Positions 15,407 through 23,075 of a stretch of 37,441 bases of DNA are shown here, in pieces. Numbering within the stretch: position 1 is the stretch's first letter; each line of letters opens with the position of its first letter. The translations under genes were made by a program, and so were the position numbers. Source of the stretch: Myxococcaceae bacterium (GTDB lineage: Bacteria; Myxococcota; Myxococcia; Myxococcales; Myxococcaceae); contig JAIBBR010000040.1 of NCBI GenBank assembly GCA_019694575.1, positions 1 through 37,441 of the forward strand. Direction: 5' to 3'. The notes under the pieces are model-generated. The model was given only the letters and a program-made list of their open reading frames with translations, was not told the origin of the DNA and searched no databases.

Positions 15407-15897
15407 GACTGCCTCCGCGTACGCTGCAAGTGCAAGGTGTTGCCGATTTCTTCTTGGCTCAGCTCTTCGCGCGCAGCGCGCTCTTTGCGCACTTCGGCTT
15501 TCCAGTTGTCTTTGTGCTTCTCGATGGCTTTTTTCTCTTTCGCTGCTTCGGCCATTTCGTGCCGGCGCGTTTCAACCAGCTTCTCGGCTTCTTTCACCAC
15601 CAGCTTTTGCGCGTCGATTTCGAGTTGCACTTGCGCTTCTTCGTCTTTCAACCGGTCTTCGAAACGGTTCATCGCGGTGAATGCCCCTGCCCCGGCGCCT
15701 CCCTTCATCACCTCTTGCAGATATTCTTGAACCTTGCGTTTGCGCTCTGTTTTGCGCTGCGCCAAGTCGTCTTCGAGCGCCTTGAGCTTTTCTTGCGCCT
15801 TGGCGAGCGCACGCATCGCTTCAGAAAAAGCCTGCTTCGCGTCTTCTTCGGCGCGTTCACGAATCTCGAGCAGGGTCTGTAGACGATACGGAGGCAT
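15403..15897 (-). CDS. sctO: T3SS stalk protein SctO (FliJ/YscO-like)
   Basis: 164 aa, almost entirely a charged coiled coil (long Ala/Glu/Lys/Arg heptads from about 10 to 150), with the FliJ-like opening YRLQTLLEIRERAEEDAKQA. The family protein sits inside the SctN hexamer and couples the ATPase to SctV. It lies directly after sctN (22 bp) and before sctP, as in both flagellar and injectisome operons. The call rests on position, size and coiled-coil character, since this family has little sequence conservation. Confidence 0.88.
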   Translation of the reverse strand: MPPYRLQTLLEIRERAEEDAKQAFSEAMRALAKAQEKLKALEDDLAQRKTERKRKVQEYLQEVMKGGAGAGAFTAMNRFEDRLKDEEAQVQLEIDAQKLVVKEAEKLVETRRHEMAEAAKEKKAIEKHKDNWKAEVRKERAAREELSQEEIGNTLHLQRTRRQS

Positions 15898-15919
15898 GGG
15901 CGCTTAAACCTTTTTCCCC

Positions 15920-17236
15920 CTAGCTTTCTTCGAAGAGCGCAATCAGCTGCGCCACCGTTTCATCGAACGTCACGCTCGAGTCGGTGGTTTGTTTCAAAAA
16001 CTCGATAATCGCCTCGTACTTGTCGATGGCGTAGTCGGTGCGCGGGTCGGTGCCGTACTGATAAGCGCCCAGCAAAATCAAGTCGCGCTGTTTTTCATAC
16101 GTGGCCAAAGTTTCGCGCAATTTGCCCGCCGCCGCCTTGTGCTCGGGCGAAACGATTTGCGTCATCACGCGTGAAAGCGAAGCCAGTACGTCCATCGCGG
16201 GCCATTGGTTTCGCTCGCCCAATGCACGGTTCAAAATGAAGTGGCCGTCCAAAATACCGCGCACTTCGTCGGCAATCGGCTCTTCCATGTCTCCGCCGGC
16301 CACCAGGCAGGTGTAAATGGCGGTGCACTTGCCTTTGTCTGAGTTACCGGTGCGCTCCAAAATGCGGGGCAGCATCGAGAACACCGAAGGGGGGTAACCC
16401 TGACGGGCCGGTGGCTCACCCACGGCCAAGCCGATTTCACGCTGCGCGCGCGCCAGGCGGGTCACCGTGTCGAGCATGAAGAGCACGTTGCCGCCGCGGT
16501 CGCGAAAATATTCGGCAATCGCCGTGGCGACGAATGCCGCGCGCAAACGCACCAATGACGGCTGGTCAGACGTGGCGCAAATGACGACCGAGCGGGCCAA
16601 ACCTTCTTTGCCCAACGCGTCTTCGATGAATTCCAACACTTCGCGGCCACGTTCGCCGATGAGCGCAATCACCGCCATTTCAGCCGCGGTGTTGCGCGCA
16701 ATTTGCCCCATTAACGTCGACTTACCGACGCCTGAGCCGGCAAAAAGGCCAATACGCTGACCCTCGCCCACCGTGAGCAACCCGTCGATACAGCGCACAC
16801 CCAACTGCAGGGGGTGCTCAATGCGCATGCGTTTGAATGGGTCAGGGCAGTCACGGTCGACCGACCATTCGAGCAAACCGTCGGGCAGCGGCTTGCCGTC
16901 AATCGGCTCGCCCAAGCCGTTGAGCACCCGGCCAAGCAGCGCATTGCCCACCTTGATGGTGAGCGGGCGGCCAGTGGGTATCACTTCGCTGTCGGGGCCA
17001 ATGCCCGAGAGCTCTCCCAGCGGCATCAACATCACTTCGTCGCCTTGAAAGCCCACCACTTCAGCGCGCAGGGCCTGGCCGCGGCCACGGGTTTGAATGA
17101 AGCACAGCTCGCCGATGCGCACGTTGGGCACCGCGGCTTTAATGACCAACCCGGTAAGCTCAGTCACCCGGCCGCGCACCCGCACCAACTGCGCGTCTTT
17201 CACCATTTGGTGGTAACGAGAAAGGTCGATGGCCAT
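15920..17236 (-). CDS. sctN: T3SS ATPase SctN (FliI/YscN family)
   Basis: 438 aa, full length. It has Walker A GSGVGKST at 167-174, the family segment IGERGREVLEFIEDALG after it, Walker B VLFMLDTVTR near 250, and the EPPARQGYPPSVFSMLPRIL loop that marks flagellar/T3SS ATPases. It forms the hexamer at the base of the export gate that strips chaperones and unfolds substrates. It follows sctL by 12 bp. There are no missing catalytic residues. Confidence 0.98.
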   Translation of the reverse strand: MAIDLSRYHQMVKDAQLVRVRGRVTELTGLVIKAAVPNVRIGELCFIQTRGRGQALRAEVVGFQGDEVMLMPLGELSGIGPDSEVIPTGRPLTIKVGNALLGRVLNGLGEPIDGKPLPDGLLEWSVDRDCPDPFKRMRIEHPLQLGVRCIDGLLTVGEGQRIGLFAGSGVGKSTLMGQIARNTAAEMAVIALIGERGREVLEFIEDALGKEGLARSVVICATSDQPSLVRLRAAFVATAIAEYFRDRGGNVLFMLDTVTRLARAQREIGLAVGEPPARQGYPPSVFSMLPRILERTGNSDKGKCTAIYTCLVAGGDMEEPIADEVRGILDGHFILNRALGERNQWPAMDVLASLSRVMTQIVSPEHKAAAGKLRETLATYEKQRDLILLGAYQYGTDPRTDYAIDKYEAIIEFLKQTTDSSVTFDETVAQLIALFEES

Positions 17237-17248
17237 GCCGAGCTCGCC

Positions 17249-17980
17249 TTACTTCGGGCCCTCGTTTTTACCGGTGTCGGGCACGAAAAGATTCTGCAGC
17301 ATTTCGTACTGGGTGCGCAGCTGCGCGTCGACGCTGCCGAATTCAGTCTGAATCACGCAACTGCCCGCTTCGACGTCGGCGTCGTCACGAATGGCGATGT
17401 CGAGCGAGCGGCCCACCAATTCCATCAACCGCGGCTTCTTCTCACGCAGGCGGGCGCTGTCTTTGGGGTTCACTTTCAACACCATCGCCTTGACGTTGCG
17501 CACGTTCTCGATGGCAGTGGCGCAAATTTCAATCATCACGTCGGGGTCGCGTTCTAAGTCACGGCCGATGATTTTCGCCGCCACTTTGCACGCCAAGTCG
17601 ACGATGTCACGCTCGGCGCCCTTGACGATTTCACCGGCCTGCATTTTGGCCCGCGCCAGCTCCTCGCTCGATTTGCCAAACACTTCACTGCGCGCGTCTT
17701 CACGGGCCAGCGCGTACACCTGCTCTTTCTTGGCTTCAGCCTCGGCAATGATGTGCGCGGCTTTGGCTTCAGCGTCGGCGATGATTTGCTTGGCGGTACC
17801 CCGGGCTTCGTATTCTTCAGCGTTGATGACACCGGGGCGGGCCGCAGGGCGCACCCCCTTCTCGACGGCGCTGACTTCAGCGCTGCCGCCGCCACCACCA
17901 CCTTTAATGACCTTTCCGCTCATGCGTTGCGGGTTACCCAATAAAGCTGGTCGGCGGTCGTCTTTGAGGCCGTCATCCAT
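17249..17980 (-). CDS. sctL: T3SS ATPase regulator SctL (FliH/YscL family)
   Basis: 243 aa from the ATG at 17980; an in-frame ATG at 17923 is an alternative, and neither has a clear SD. A Gly-rich N-terminal stretch is followed by a long Ala/Glu helix with repeated AEAKAA/AEAEAK units (about 60-100) and then a globular domain (DLACKVAAKIIGRDLERDPD, ADVEAGSCVIQTEFGSVDAQ). The latter matches the FliH/SctL C-domain, which binds the ATPase N-terminus. It lies between the FliG-like/SctK-position gene and sctN. Confidence 0.93.
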   Translation of the reverse strand: MDDGLKDDRRPALLGNPQRMSGKVIKGGGGGGSAEVSAVEKGVRPAARPGVINAEEYEARGTAKQIIADAEAKAAHIIAEAEAKKEQVYALAREDARSEVFGKSSEELARAKMQAGEIVKGAERDIVDLACKVAAKIIGRDLERDPDVMIEICATAIENVRNVKAMVLKVNPKDSARLREKKPRLMELVGRSLDIAIRDDADVEAGSCVIQTEFGSVDAQLRTQYEMLQNLFVPDTGKNEGPK

Positions 17981-17994
17981 CTTGAATCGAGAGC

Positions 17995-19368
17995 TTATCG
18001 CGAACCGCTACCGGGTCCACGCTTGGGGCCCTTACCCCCTGAGTCAGGCGGAGGTTTCCCCGGCCCCCGCAAATGTGAAGGTTTGGCGCGCCGCGTCGGA
18101 ATCGACGTCAACGGGGCCACTGAGCGCGACAACCCAGTGCGCGAGAGCCCCGTATTTTCAGGGGGCTCAGGGCTCAACGGCCGGTTTCGCCGCGACAAAC
18201 CCGACAATTCTTCGTCGCGCGCCGCGCCGGCTTGGCGGGCAGCCCGTTCAGCCATGGGGTCGCGGCGGCCCTTGGCGAGCGCCGACAATTCGGGCTTTTC
18301 AGGCTCAGGCCCCGACGTCAGCGGCACCGAGCGCCCCAACCGGCTGGGAGGGGGTGGCAGCGACGGGCGGTTCGACGGTGGCGGCCGGGCCAACCGTTCA
18401 GGCGGCGGCAACAACCGCACCGGTCGGTCAATGACGCCGCGTTGCGCAAGGCGCTCCATTTGCTCGACGATGTCAGCACGGCCACCGTCACCTTTCACCG
18501 GGCGGCTTTTTTCTTCGCTCATCCACCTCGCTAGGAGCCGGCCCAATTCTCCGGGGTGACGTTCTACCAGGCGGGCGCCGAAATCAGCGCCTTGGGCCGT
18601 CAACGCCCGGGCCAACCGCTGTGCGCCCGCGCTGCGCATGCCCGCCGACGGGTTCTCAACCGCGTCAAAGCGGCCGAGCACGGTGCGCGCGTCGTCTTCG
18701 CGCAAGTGCCGCTCGCGCCCCGCTTCGGTGGCACGTTGGGCCAAGCTCTTTTGGTCGGGCGGTAACTTCTCGAAGAGCGCCTGCGCTTCGTCTTCAGGCA
18801 AACCGGCGAAGGCGGTGGCCAAGGCACGGGCGCCCATGCGGTCACAAATGGCCAACAATTCACGCTGCGCCAGCGTCATCAAGTCGCTGAAGCGAAAGCC
18901 TTGACCGCCCGGCCCAGCCTTGGCGAGCGCCTCTTCGAGCTTCCAACGAATAATCGCCAAGATTTCGGGCTTCAGCTCGTGCCGCAGCGCCACTCCCAGT
19001 GAAGTGCGTTCGGGCCTCGAGCCCAGCCGTTGTCGCACTTCGTCAGCCAGCGCCAACGGCAAGGCGCGCAACACCACTTCGACCAACGAGGGGCGCTCCG
19101 ACGAGAGCAGCTGTGCCAATGGGTCTGGGTCGGCCGACCCCAACTGCCGGCGCCGCGCCGTCACCAACCGCTTCACCTCTTGCACCAACAGAGGAATGCG
19201 CTTTTCACGCGGTATCTCGAGCAGCACTTGCGCGCGGTGCTTGAGCAGCTGGGCCTCTTCATCAGGCAAAAAGCCCAGCGACTCGACTGACTCGGGGCCG
19301 CCAAACGTCACTGCGGTGAGCAGCATCATCGTCTGTCGCTTCGACAATGACGCGAAGTATTGTTCCAC
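17995..19368 (-). CDS. FliG-like protein in the SctK position
   Basis: 457 aa, starting GTG. The N-terminal two thirds is helical. The opening (LSKRQTMMLLTAVTFGGPES, then FLPDEEAQLLKHRAQVL) recalls the FliG N-domain. A later block (FRFSDLMTLAQRELLAICDR, then LATAFAGLPEDEAQALFEKL) follows the FliG middle-domain pattern of a phenylalanine-led helix and a loop before a second helix. The C-terminal ~150 residues are Pro/Arg/Ser-rich and disordered, so a FliG torque domain is not evident. Injectisomes have SctK here and flagella have FliG. The FliG resemblance is by eye, so SctK or a new adaptor remains possible. Confidence 0.65.
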   Translation of the reverse strand: MEQYFASLSKRQTMMLLTAVTFGGPESVESLGFLPDEEAQLLKHRAQVLLEIPREKRIPLLVQEVKRLVTARRRQLGSADPDPLAQLLSSERPSLVEVVLRALPLALADEVRQRLGSRPERTSLGVALRHELKPEILAIIRWKLEEALAKAGPGGQGFRFSDLMTLAQRELLAICDRMGARALATAFAGLPEDEAQALFEKLPPDQKSLAQRATEAGRERHLREDDARTVLGRFDAVENPSAGMRSAGAQRLARALTAQGADFGARLVERHPGELGRLLARWMSEEKSRPVKGDGGRADIVEQMERLAQRGVIDRPVRLLPPPERLARPPPSNRPSLPPPPSRLGRSVPLTSGPEPEKPELSALAKGRRDPMAERAARQAGAARDEELSGLSRRNRPLSPEPPENTGLSRTGLSRSVAPLTSIPTRRAKPSHLRGPGKPPPDSGGKGPKRGPGSGSR

Positions 19369-19379
19369 GGTGAAGCGCC

Positions 19380-19396
19380 AGCTCCGCTAGGGAGCT
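19380..19396 (-). promoter_or_regulatory. Hairpin spanning the sctJ stop and the next gene's SD
   Basis: AGCTCC (left arm) and GGAGCT are perfect 6-bp arms around a 5-nt loop. The sctJ stop codon lies in the left arm side and GGAG, the only SD-like sequence for the FliG-like gene, is in the right arm. Ribosomes finishing sctJ would open it, which would couple translation of the two genes. Confidence 0.4.
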
Positions 19397-20207
19397 AACC
19401 CTCCTGCCCAGCGTTGGTGCCCCCGCGAACCCGTGCACGCCCATTGCCACCCCGCGGCTTGCGGGTGAAAGCAAACAGGGTGAGCGCAGCCATCGCCAGC
19501 ACTGCCAGCCCGCCAACGCCCACGGTAATCTTGAACAAGTCAGCGCTGGCCGCGGTCATCGTCAGGCCCATAATCGCCACCAGCCGATTCTCAGGCGACT
19601 CATCGACCTGCCCGAATGAAGCGGGCACCATCAACACCTTCACCGACTCTTTGCGCAAATCAGTCACCGTGCCCGTCACCCATTCTTTGATTTGCTCTTC
19701 GTTCACCGGCGCTTTGCCGTCGATGGCGCGGAACTTCACGAAGATAGACGCCGAGGGCATGGGCTTCTTGTCGGGCTGGGTCAGGTCATTCACTTCAGGC
19801 AGGTTCACCACCGCCCGCGCTTCGAGAATGCCTGGCACCTGGTTCAAAGTGTTGGTGACTTCACCCGCCAGCGCTTCGAGCAACATCGCGCGTTCTTCAG
19901 TCTGGGTGGGAATCATGCCCTTCATCTTCTTGAAGACCGACAAGCCGTCAGCCGTGGGCCTAGGCAACGAATGCTCGCGCAACAATTCAGCCGCGCGGCG
20001 CACGTCTGCTTTCGAGACCGAAATCGTGTACCGGGGCTCGTTGCCGCCCTGCTGGGTAATCTTTTTTGGCTCGATGCTGTTTTTTTGCAGGAGCACGTAA
20101 ATGTCGTTCGCGTCTTGCTCGAGCAAGTCGTGCTGCAGCTCAATCATGCAACCCGACAAAATGAATGCCGCGCCGATAAACAGGCTTCGTAGAAAAGTTC
20201 GATTCAT
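19395..20207 (-). CDS. sctJ: T3SS inner-membrane ring lipoprotein SctJ (YscJ/PrgK family; FliF N-terminal homologue)
   Basis: 270 aa from the ATG at 20207; the frame extends upstream to 20264 but only the ATG begins a proper signal. It has a lipobox LSGC with Cys20, then the two periplasmic ring-building modules (DANDIYVLLQKNSIEPKKI, RRAAELLREHSLPRP, and GILEARAVVNLPEVND with SASIFVKFRA), and a C-terminal membrane helix (about 230-252) with a short basic tail. Lipidation, size and the single C-terminal helix are injectisome-like rather than FliF-like. It starts only ~30 bp after a strong terminator and ends 27 bp before the FliG-like gene. Confidence 0.96.
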   Translation of the reverse strand: MNRTFLRSLFIGAAFILSGCMIELQHDLLEQDANDIYVLLQKNSIEPKKITQQGGNEPRYTISVSKADVRRAAELLREHSLPRPTADGLSVFKKMKGMIPTQTEERAMLLEALAGEVTNTLNQVPGILEARAVVNLPEVNDLTQPDKKPMPSASIFVKFRAIDGKAPVNEEQIKEWVTGTVTDLRKESVKVLMVPASFGQVDESPENRLVAIMGLTMTAASADLFKITVGVGGLAVLAMAALTLFAFTRKPRGGNGRARVRGGTNAGQEG

Positions 20208-20235
20208 CACGTGGACCCACACGTTACTACGCGCC

Positions 20236-20280
20236 ACAAGAAAAAAGCGCCTGGGAGCCATCACCGCTCCCAGCGCCTTT
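20236..20280 (-). terminator. Rho-independent terminator after the kelch lipoprotein gene
   Basis: Reading leftward, GCGC-TGGGAGC pairs with GCTCCCA-G-GCGC (11 bp with one bulged base, 7-nt loop) and is followed by TTTTTTCTTG. It stands between the kelch gene stop (20326) and the sctJ start (20207). It could also work weakly for rightward transcription. Confidence 0.85.
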
Positions 20281-20325
20281 TGATTCTTCGAAAAACAAGA
20301 CGCTTCGCTGCGCGTTTGTAGCTTT

Positions 20326-21666
20326 TTATAACTGCAACGCCCACAGGTCAGGGTAGTCGGCGACCTCGCTGTTACCGAACCCCATCACGATGCGTTGGCG
20401 CTTGGCGTCATAGACAGCCACCCCTGAAGTTCGGTCGGGAGGCCGGTCGGCAACCAAGACGCGCTCCCACCGCTCTTTGCCGCGGTCGAGATCGAGCGCC
20501 CACATTTCGGGTGACGACGTGGCGCCCGTCACCGTTCCTCCGAAGATGACAAACCGGTGGCCCACCGGGTCGAGAACGTAGGCGCCGTTGCGCCGCTTCA
20601 TCGGAGCCGGTTGTGCGGTCAGCTGCACCCAACGCGCAGGCGTCTGCGCAAGCTCCAAGGCCCAGGTATCGCCCAAGGTCGTTCCTTGGCCATCACCACC
20701 AAACAGAATGAAGCGATCAGTCTCGGCATCGTAGGCATAGAAATGGCCATTGCGGGCCGGCGGGGTGGCGCCAGGAGCCAAAGGCAGCGCCGCCCAGCGA
20801 CCACCAGAAGCGTCAGGCGTGTAGGAACGCACCAAGCAATGCCGGCCCACTTCGTTGTTTGCGCCACAAATCGACAGGTACCGGCTGCGTTTCGCGTCGT
20901 AAAAAAAGCCGGGTTGATAATCGCCCTGCCGGGGGCTGTCTGCCGCCAGCGGCTCGCTTTCCCAACGCAGCTGACCTGGGCGATAAGAAAAACGGCTCAA
21001 CTGATAGGGCGTCTCTTTGGCTTCATCAAGGCCCCCCGAATAGAGCGCTTGGCCACTCTCGGGAGCCAGCGCCATTCGGCCTCCTACGAAGTGCGGCGGC
21101 TCGTTAACCGGCGTCAGCTGCTTCCACTTGCCGTCGACGAGGTTGACCTCCCAAAGATCAGTGGCGGGCGTGAACTGCTTCGGCTTGTAAACATAGCCAG
21201 CGAACAACAGCACCCGGTCGGGGTCGGCATCATCGACCCACATCGAGCCGTACTCTCGGTTGAGCGGCCCATCGACACCTTCGGTCCACGTCGAGACGCG
21301 GCTCCACGACAACGCGCGAATGGTGACGGTCCACTCCTGCGTCTTTTTTTCGTCACCGCAGTCGACCCGGCCGGCGAGGGTAAAAACACCCATTCGCCCA
21401 TACGGCGCCTTGAGCTGCAGGTGGCTGGGGTCGATTTTCTCGGCGGTAAAAGGCCCAGCGTCGATGAGGCTCCATTCAACCACCGCGGCGCTCGGCACCA
21501 TTTCGAGAGACAACCGGCCGCCTTCAGAAATGACCGGGGCGTCGGCCTTCGACAAGACCTCGCACGCTGGCAACACCGGGCCGGCATCGACCCCTGGCCC
21601 CCCTGGTAGACTGGAGCAACCCAACAGTGCAGTGCACACGGCGACGTGAAATGAACGGCTTGGCAT
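20326..21666 (-). CDS. Kelch-repeat lipoprotein
   Basis: 446 aa. It has a short lipoprotein signal with lipobox LLGC (Cys17), an immunoglobulin-like beta region (about 35-115), and a beta-propeller of kelch-type repeats from about 125 to the end, recognisable from VLLFAGY, ALYSGG, FILFGGDG and FVIFGGTV blades each followed by a W-x-L strand. It is probably a surface or periplasmic binding protein. It interrupts the expected sctI-sctJ neighbourhood and is bracketed by terminators on both sides, so it seems an independent insertion. A role in secretion is not evident. Confidence 0.85.
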   Translation of the reverse strand: MPSRSFHVAVCTALLGCSSLPGGPGVDAGPVLPACEVLSKADAPVISEGGRLSLEMVPSAAVVEWSLIDAGPFTAEKIDPSHLQLKAPYGRMGVFTLAGRVDCGDEKKTQEWTVTIRALSWSRVSTWTEGVDGPLNREYGSMWVDDADPDRVLLFAGYVYKPKQFTPATDLWEVNLVDGKWKQLTPVNEPPHFVGGRMALAPESGQALYSGGLDEAKETPYQLSRFSYRPGQLRWESEPLAADSPRQGDYQPGFFYDAKRSRYLSICGANNEVGRHCLVRSYTPDASGGRWAALPLAPGATPPARNGHFYAYDAETDRFILFGGDGQGTTLGDTWALELAQTPARWVQLTAQPAPMKRRNGAYVLDPVGHRFVIFGGTVTGATSSPEMWALDLDRGKERWERVLVADRPPDRTSGVAVYDAKRQRIVMGFGNSEVADYPDLWALQL

Positions 21667-21681
21667 TCGAGCTCTCGCGCT

Positions 21682-21714
21682 AAAAAAAAAAGTCAGCCAT
21701 GTGCCCTGGCCTGC
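21682..21714 (-). terminator. Rho-independent terminator after sctI
   Basis: Reading leftward, CAGGCCA and TGGCTG form a short stem (one bulged G) around GGGCACA and are followed at once by a run of ten T. It lies just after the sctI stop (21732) and before the kelch gene ATG. The stem is short but the T-run is strong. Confidence 0.65.
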
Positions 21715-21731
21715 ACTGCTACAGCGCTGCT

Positions 21732-22337
21732 TTACACCTGCGTCTTGAGCGTGTCTTTCAAGCCGGTGGTCGCCTTTTCGACGACCTTGCCGGTGAGCTC
21801 GAGCTCTTGCGTGTACCGGTACATGCCGGCCTGCATTTGCAGCAGCTCTTGATTCGAGAACTGCACGCCTGACATCGAGGTGTTGATCAACTTGTCCATG
21901 TTGGCCTGGCCGCGCTCCATGCTCGAAAGCATGCTCATAATCGCGCTTTGCCCCTTGCCCACTTCGCTCTTCTGGGTGACCGGGTCGAAACTGAAACCCT
22001 CTTTCTCTTCGTAAACGATGTCAGGCGAAAGCTTCTTGTCGCTCTTGGCCTTCTCGTTCTTCGCCACGTCTTGCACTTTGACGGTGGCGCTCATTTTCTG
22101 CGAAGCCTGCACCTGCTGCACCGCACTCACGGCCTGCGCCGCTTGGGTCGACTGCGCAGCAGTGGCGGCCTTGGCCGACTGGGCTGGGTTGACGCCCTCT
22201 GAAGCGCCGGCGCCCTTCGACTTCATCGTCTCGTCGAACTTACTTGGACCCTGTTTTGCCCCCTGCTGGGTGGCCTGGTCCTGCATTTTCTGCTGCGCTA
22301 CTTGCGCCGCCGACAGTCCGTTGAGTGGTCCAGCCAT
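21732..22337 (-). CDS. sctI: T3SS inner rod protein SctI (YscI/HrpB-like)
   Basis: 201 aa. A long, low-complexity Ala/Gln/Ser/Lys-rich N-terminus (about 1-100) precedes a helical C-terminus with the inner-rod pattern: SNQELLQMQAGMYRYTQELE then LTGKVVEKATTGLKDTLKTQ, the last ~45 residues. Family proteins (about 80-140 aa in injectisomes) link the export gate to the needle; this one has an enlarged N-terminal region. The ATG has a good AAGGAG SD, but that start lies inside the end of the sigma factor gene, overlapping it by 98 nt in another frame. Confidence 0.8.
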   Translation of the reverse strand: MAGPLNGLSAAQVAQQKMQDQATQQGAKQGPSKFDETMKSKGAGASEGVNPAQSAKAATAAQSTQAAQAVSAVQQVQASQKMSATVKVQDVAKNEKAKSDKKLSPDIVYEEKEGFSFDPVTQKSEVGKGQSAIMSMLSSMERGQANMDKLINTSMSGVQFSNQELLQMQAGMYRYTQELELTGKVVEKATTGLKDTLKTQV

Positions 22338-23064
22338 GGCTGATTCTCCTTCGTGCTTCGTCTTTCGCCTTCGACACCCTTTGGTCGCTCTCGTCTTCGG
22401 CCAAGAGCTCCTTCAGCTTTTCGACCGCCCGCGCGTGCAACCGAGACGCCCAACTCTTCGACTGCCCGATTTCTGCGCCCGCCTCTTCCAACGTTTTCTG
22501 CTGAAAGTAGTAACCCTCTAAAAGTTTGCGCTCCTTCTCAGGGAGCTTCTCGAGCGCCACCCGTACCCGCGACTTCATCTGCTCGAGCTCCAACCGCTCG
22601 TCAGCAGGCAGCGCCTCATCGGTCAGCTGCAACCCTTCAGAACCTTCGAGGCTGGTGGCAAACACCACCGCCAACCCCGTCACCGCGCTCGAAACCTCTC
22701 TGACATCATCGTCAAAAGAGCTCCCGCGGTTGCCTCCCTGGTCCCTGTCAGCCAGGTTTCCCATGTAGGCATTGACCCGTTCAGACGTGCCAACCCCGCG
22801 AGATTCGGGGCCTCGCAGAATGCCCATTTTTCTTAAACCATCGAAAATTGAACCTTTGATTCGATAGTGCGCAAAAGTGAGAAAATTTGCGCCCATCTTC
22901 GAATCGAAGCGGTCGGCGGCCTCTAACAGGCCCATTTGGCCGTACGAAACGAGCTCGTCCATCTCGAGTTGACCCCGAAACTGCTTACGCACCTGGCCGG
23001 CGAGCGACCGCACGTAAGCGCCGTACTTTTCTAAGATGACTTGTTTCGACTCGCCGAGCGCCAC
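22240..23064 (-). CDS. FliA/WhiG-family RNA polymerase sigma factor
   Basis: 274 aa from the GTG at 23064, which has AAGGGGG six bases upstream; a TTG at 23106 would overlap the previous gene. Region 2 is clear: the KYGAYVRSLAGQVRKQF helix, LEMDELVSYGQMGLLEAADR and the RF-D-x4-F-TFAHYRIKGSI segment typical of FliA. A shorter, divergent region 3 follows. Region 4 is present (LEKLPEKERKLLEGYYFQQK, then SKSWASRLHARAVEKLKELL with its helix-turn-helix). The last ~55 residues are a low-complexity tail overlapping sctI. A sigma-28-type factor inside a T3SS operon is notable; likely targets are the two CCGATAA-type sites at 8209-8235 and 24697-24723. Confidence 0.92.
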   Translation of the reverse strand: MALGESKQVILEKYGAYVRSLAGQVRKQFRGQLEMDELVSYGQMGLLEAADRFDSKMGANFLTFAHYRIKGSIFDGLRKMGILRGPESRGVGTSERVNAYMGNLADRDQGGNRGSSFDDDVREVSSAVTGLAVVFATSLEGSEGLQLTDEALPADERLELEQMKSRVRVALEKLPEKERKLLEGYYFQQKTLEEAGAEIGQSKSWASRLHARAVEKLKELLAEDESDQRVSKAKDEARRRISHGWTTQRTVGGASSAAENAGPGHPAGGKTGSK

Positions 23065-23075
23065 CCTTCGCCCCC

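Noticed and set aside
20172-20179. Exact GCCGATAA (FliA -10 box) on the plus strand
   Set aside because: It lies antisense inside the sctJ signal-peptide region, the upstream box (CCGACAAA) does not match the GCAAC element, and no rightward gene follows.
20557-21609. Rightward frame of 350 codons opposite the kelch gene
   Set aside because: The opposite strand has a lipobox and clear kelch blades; this frame has neither and is Arg/His-rich.
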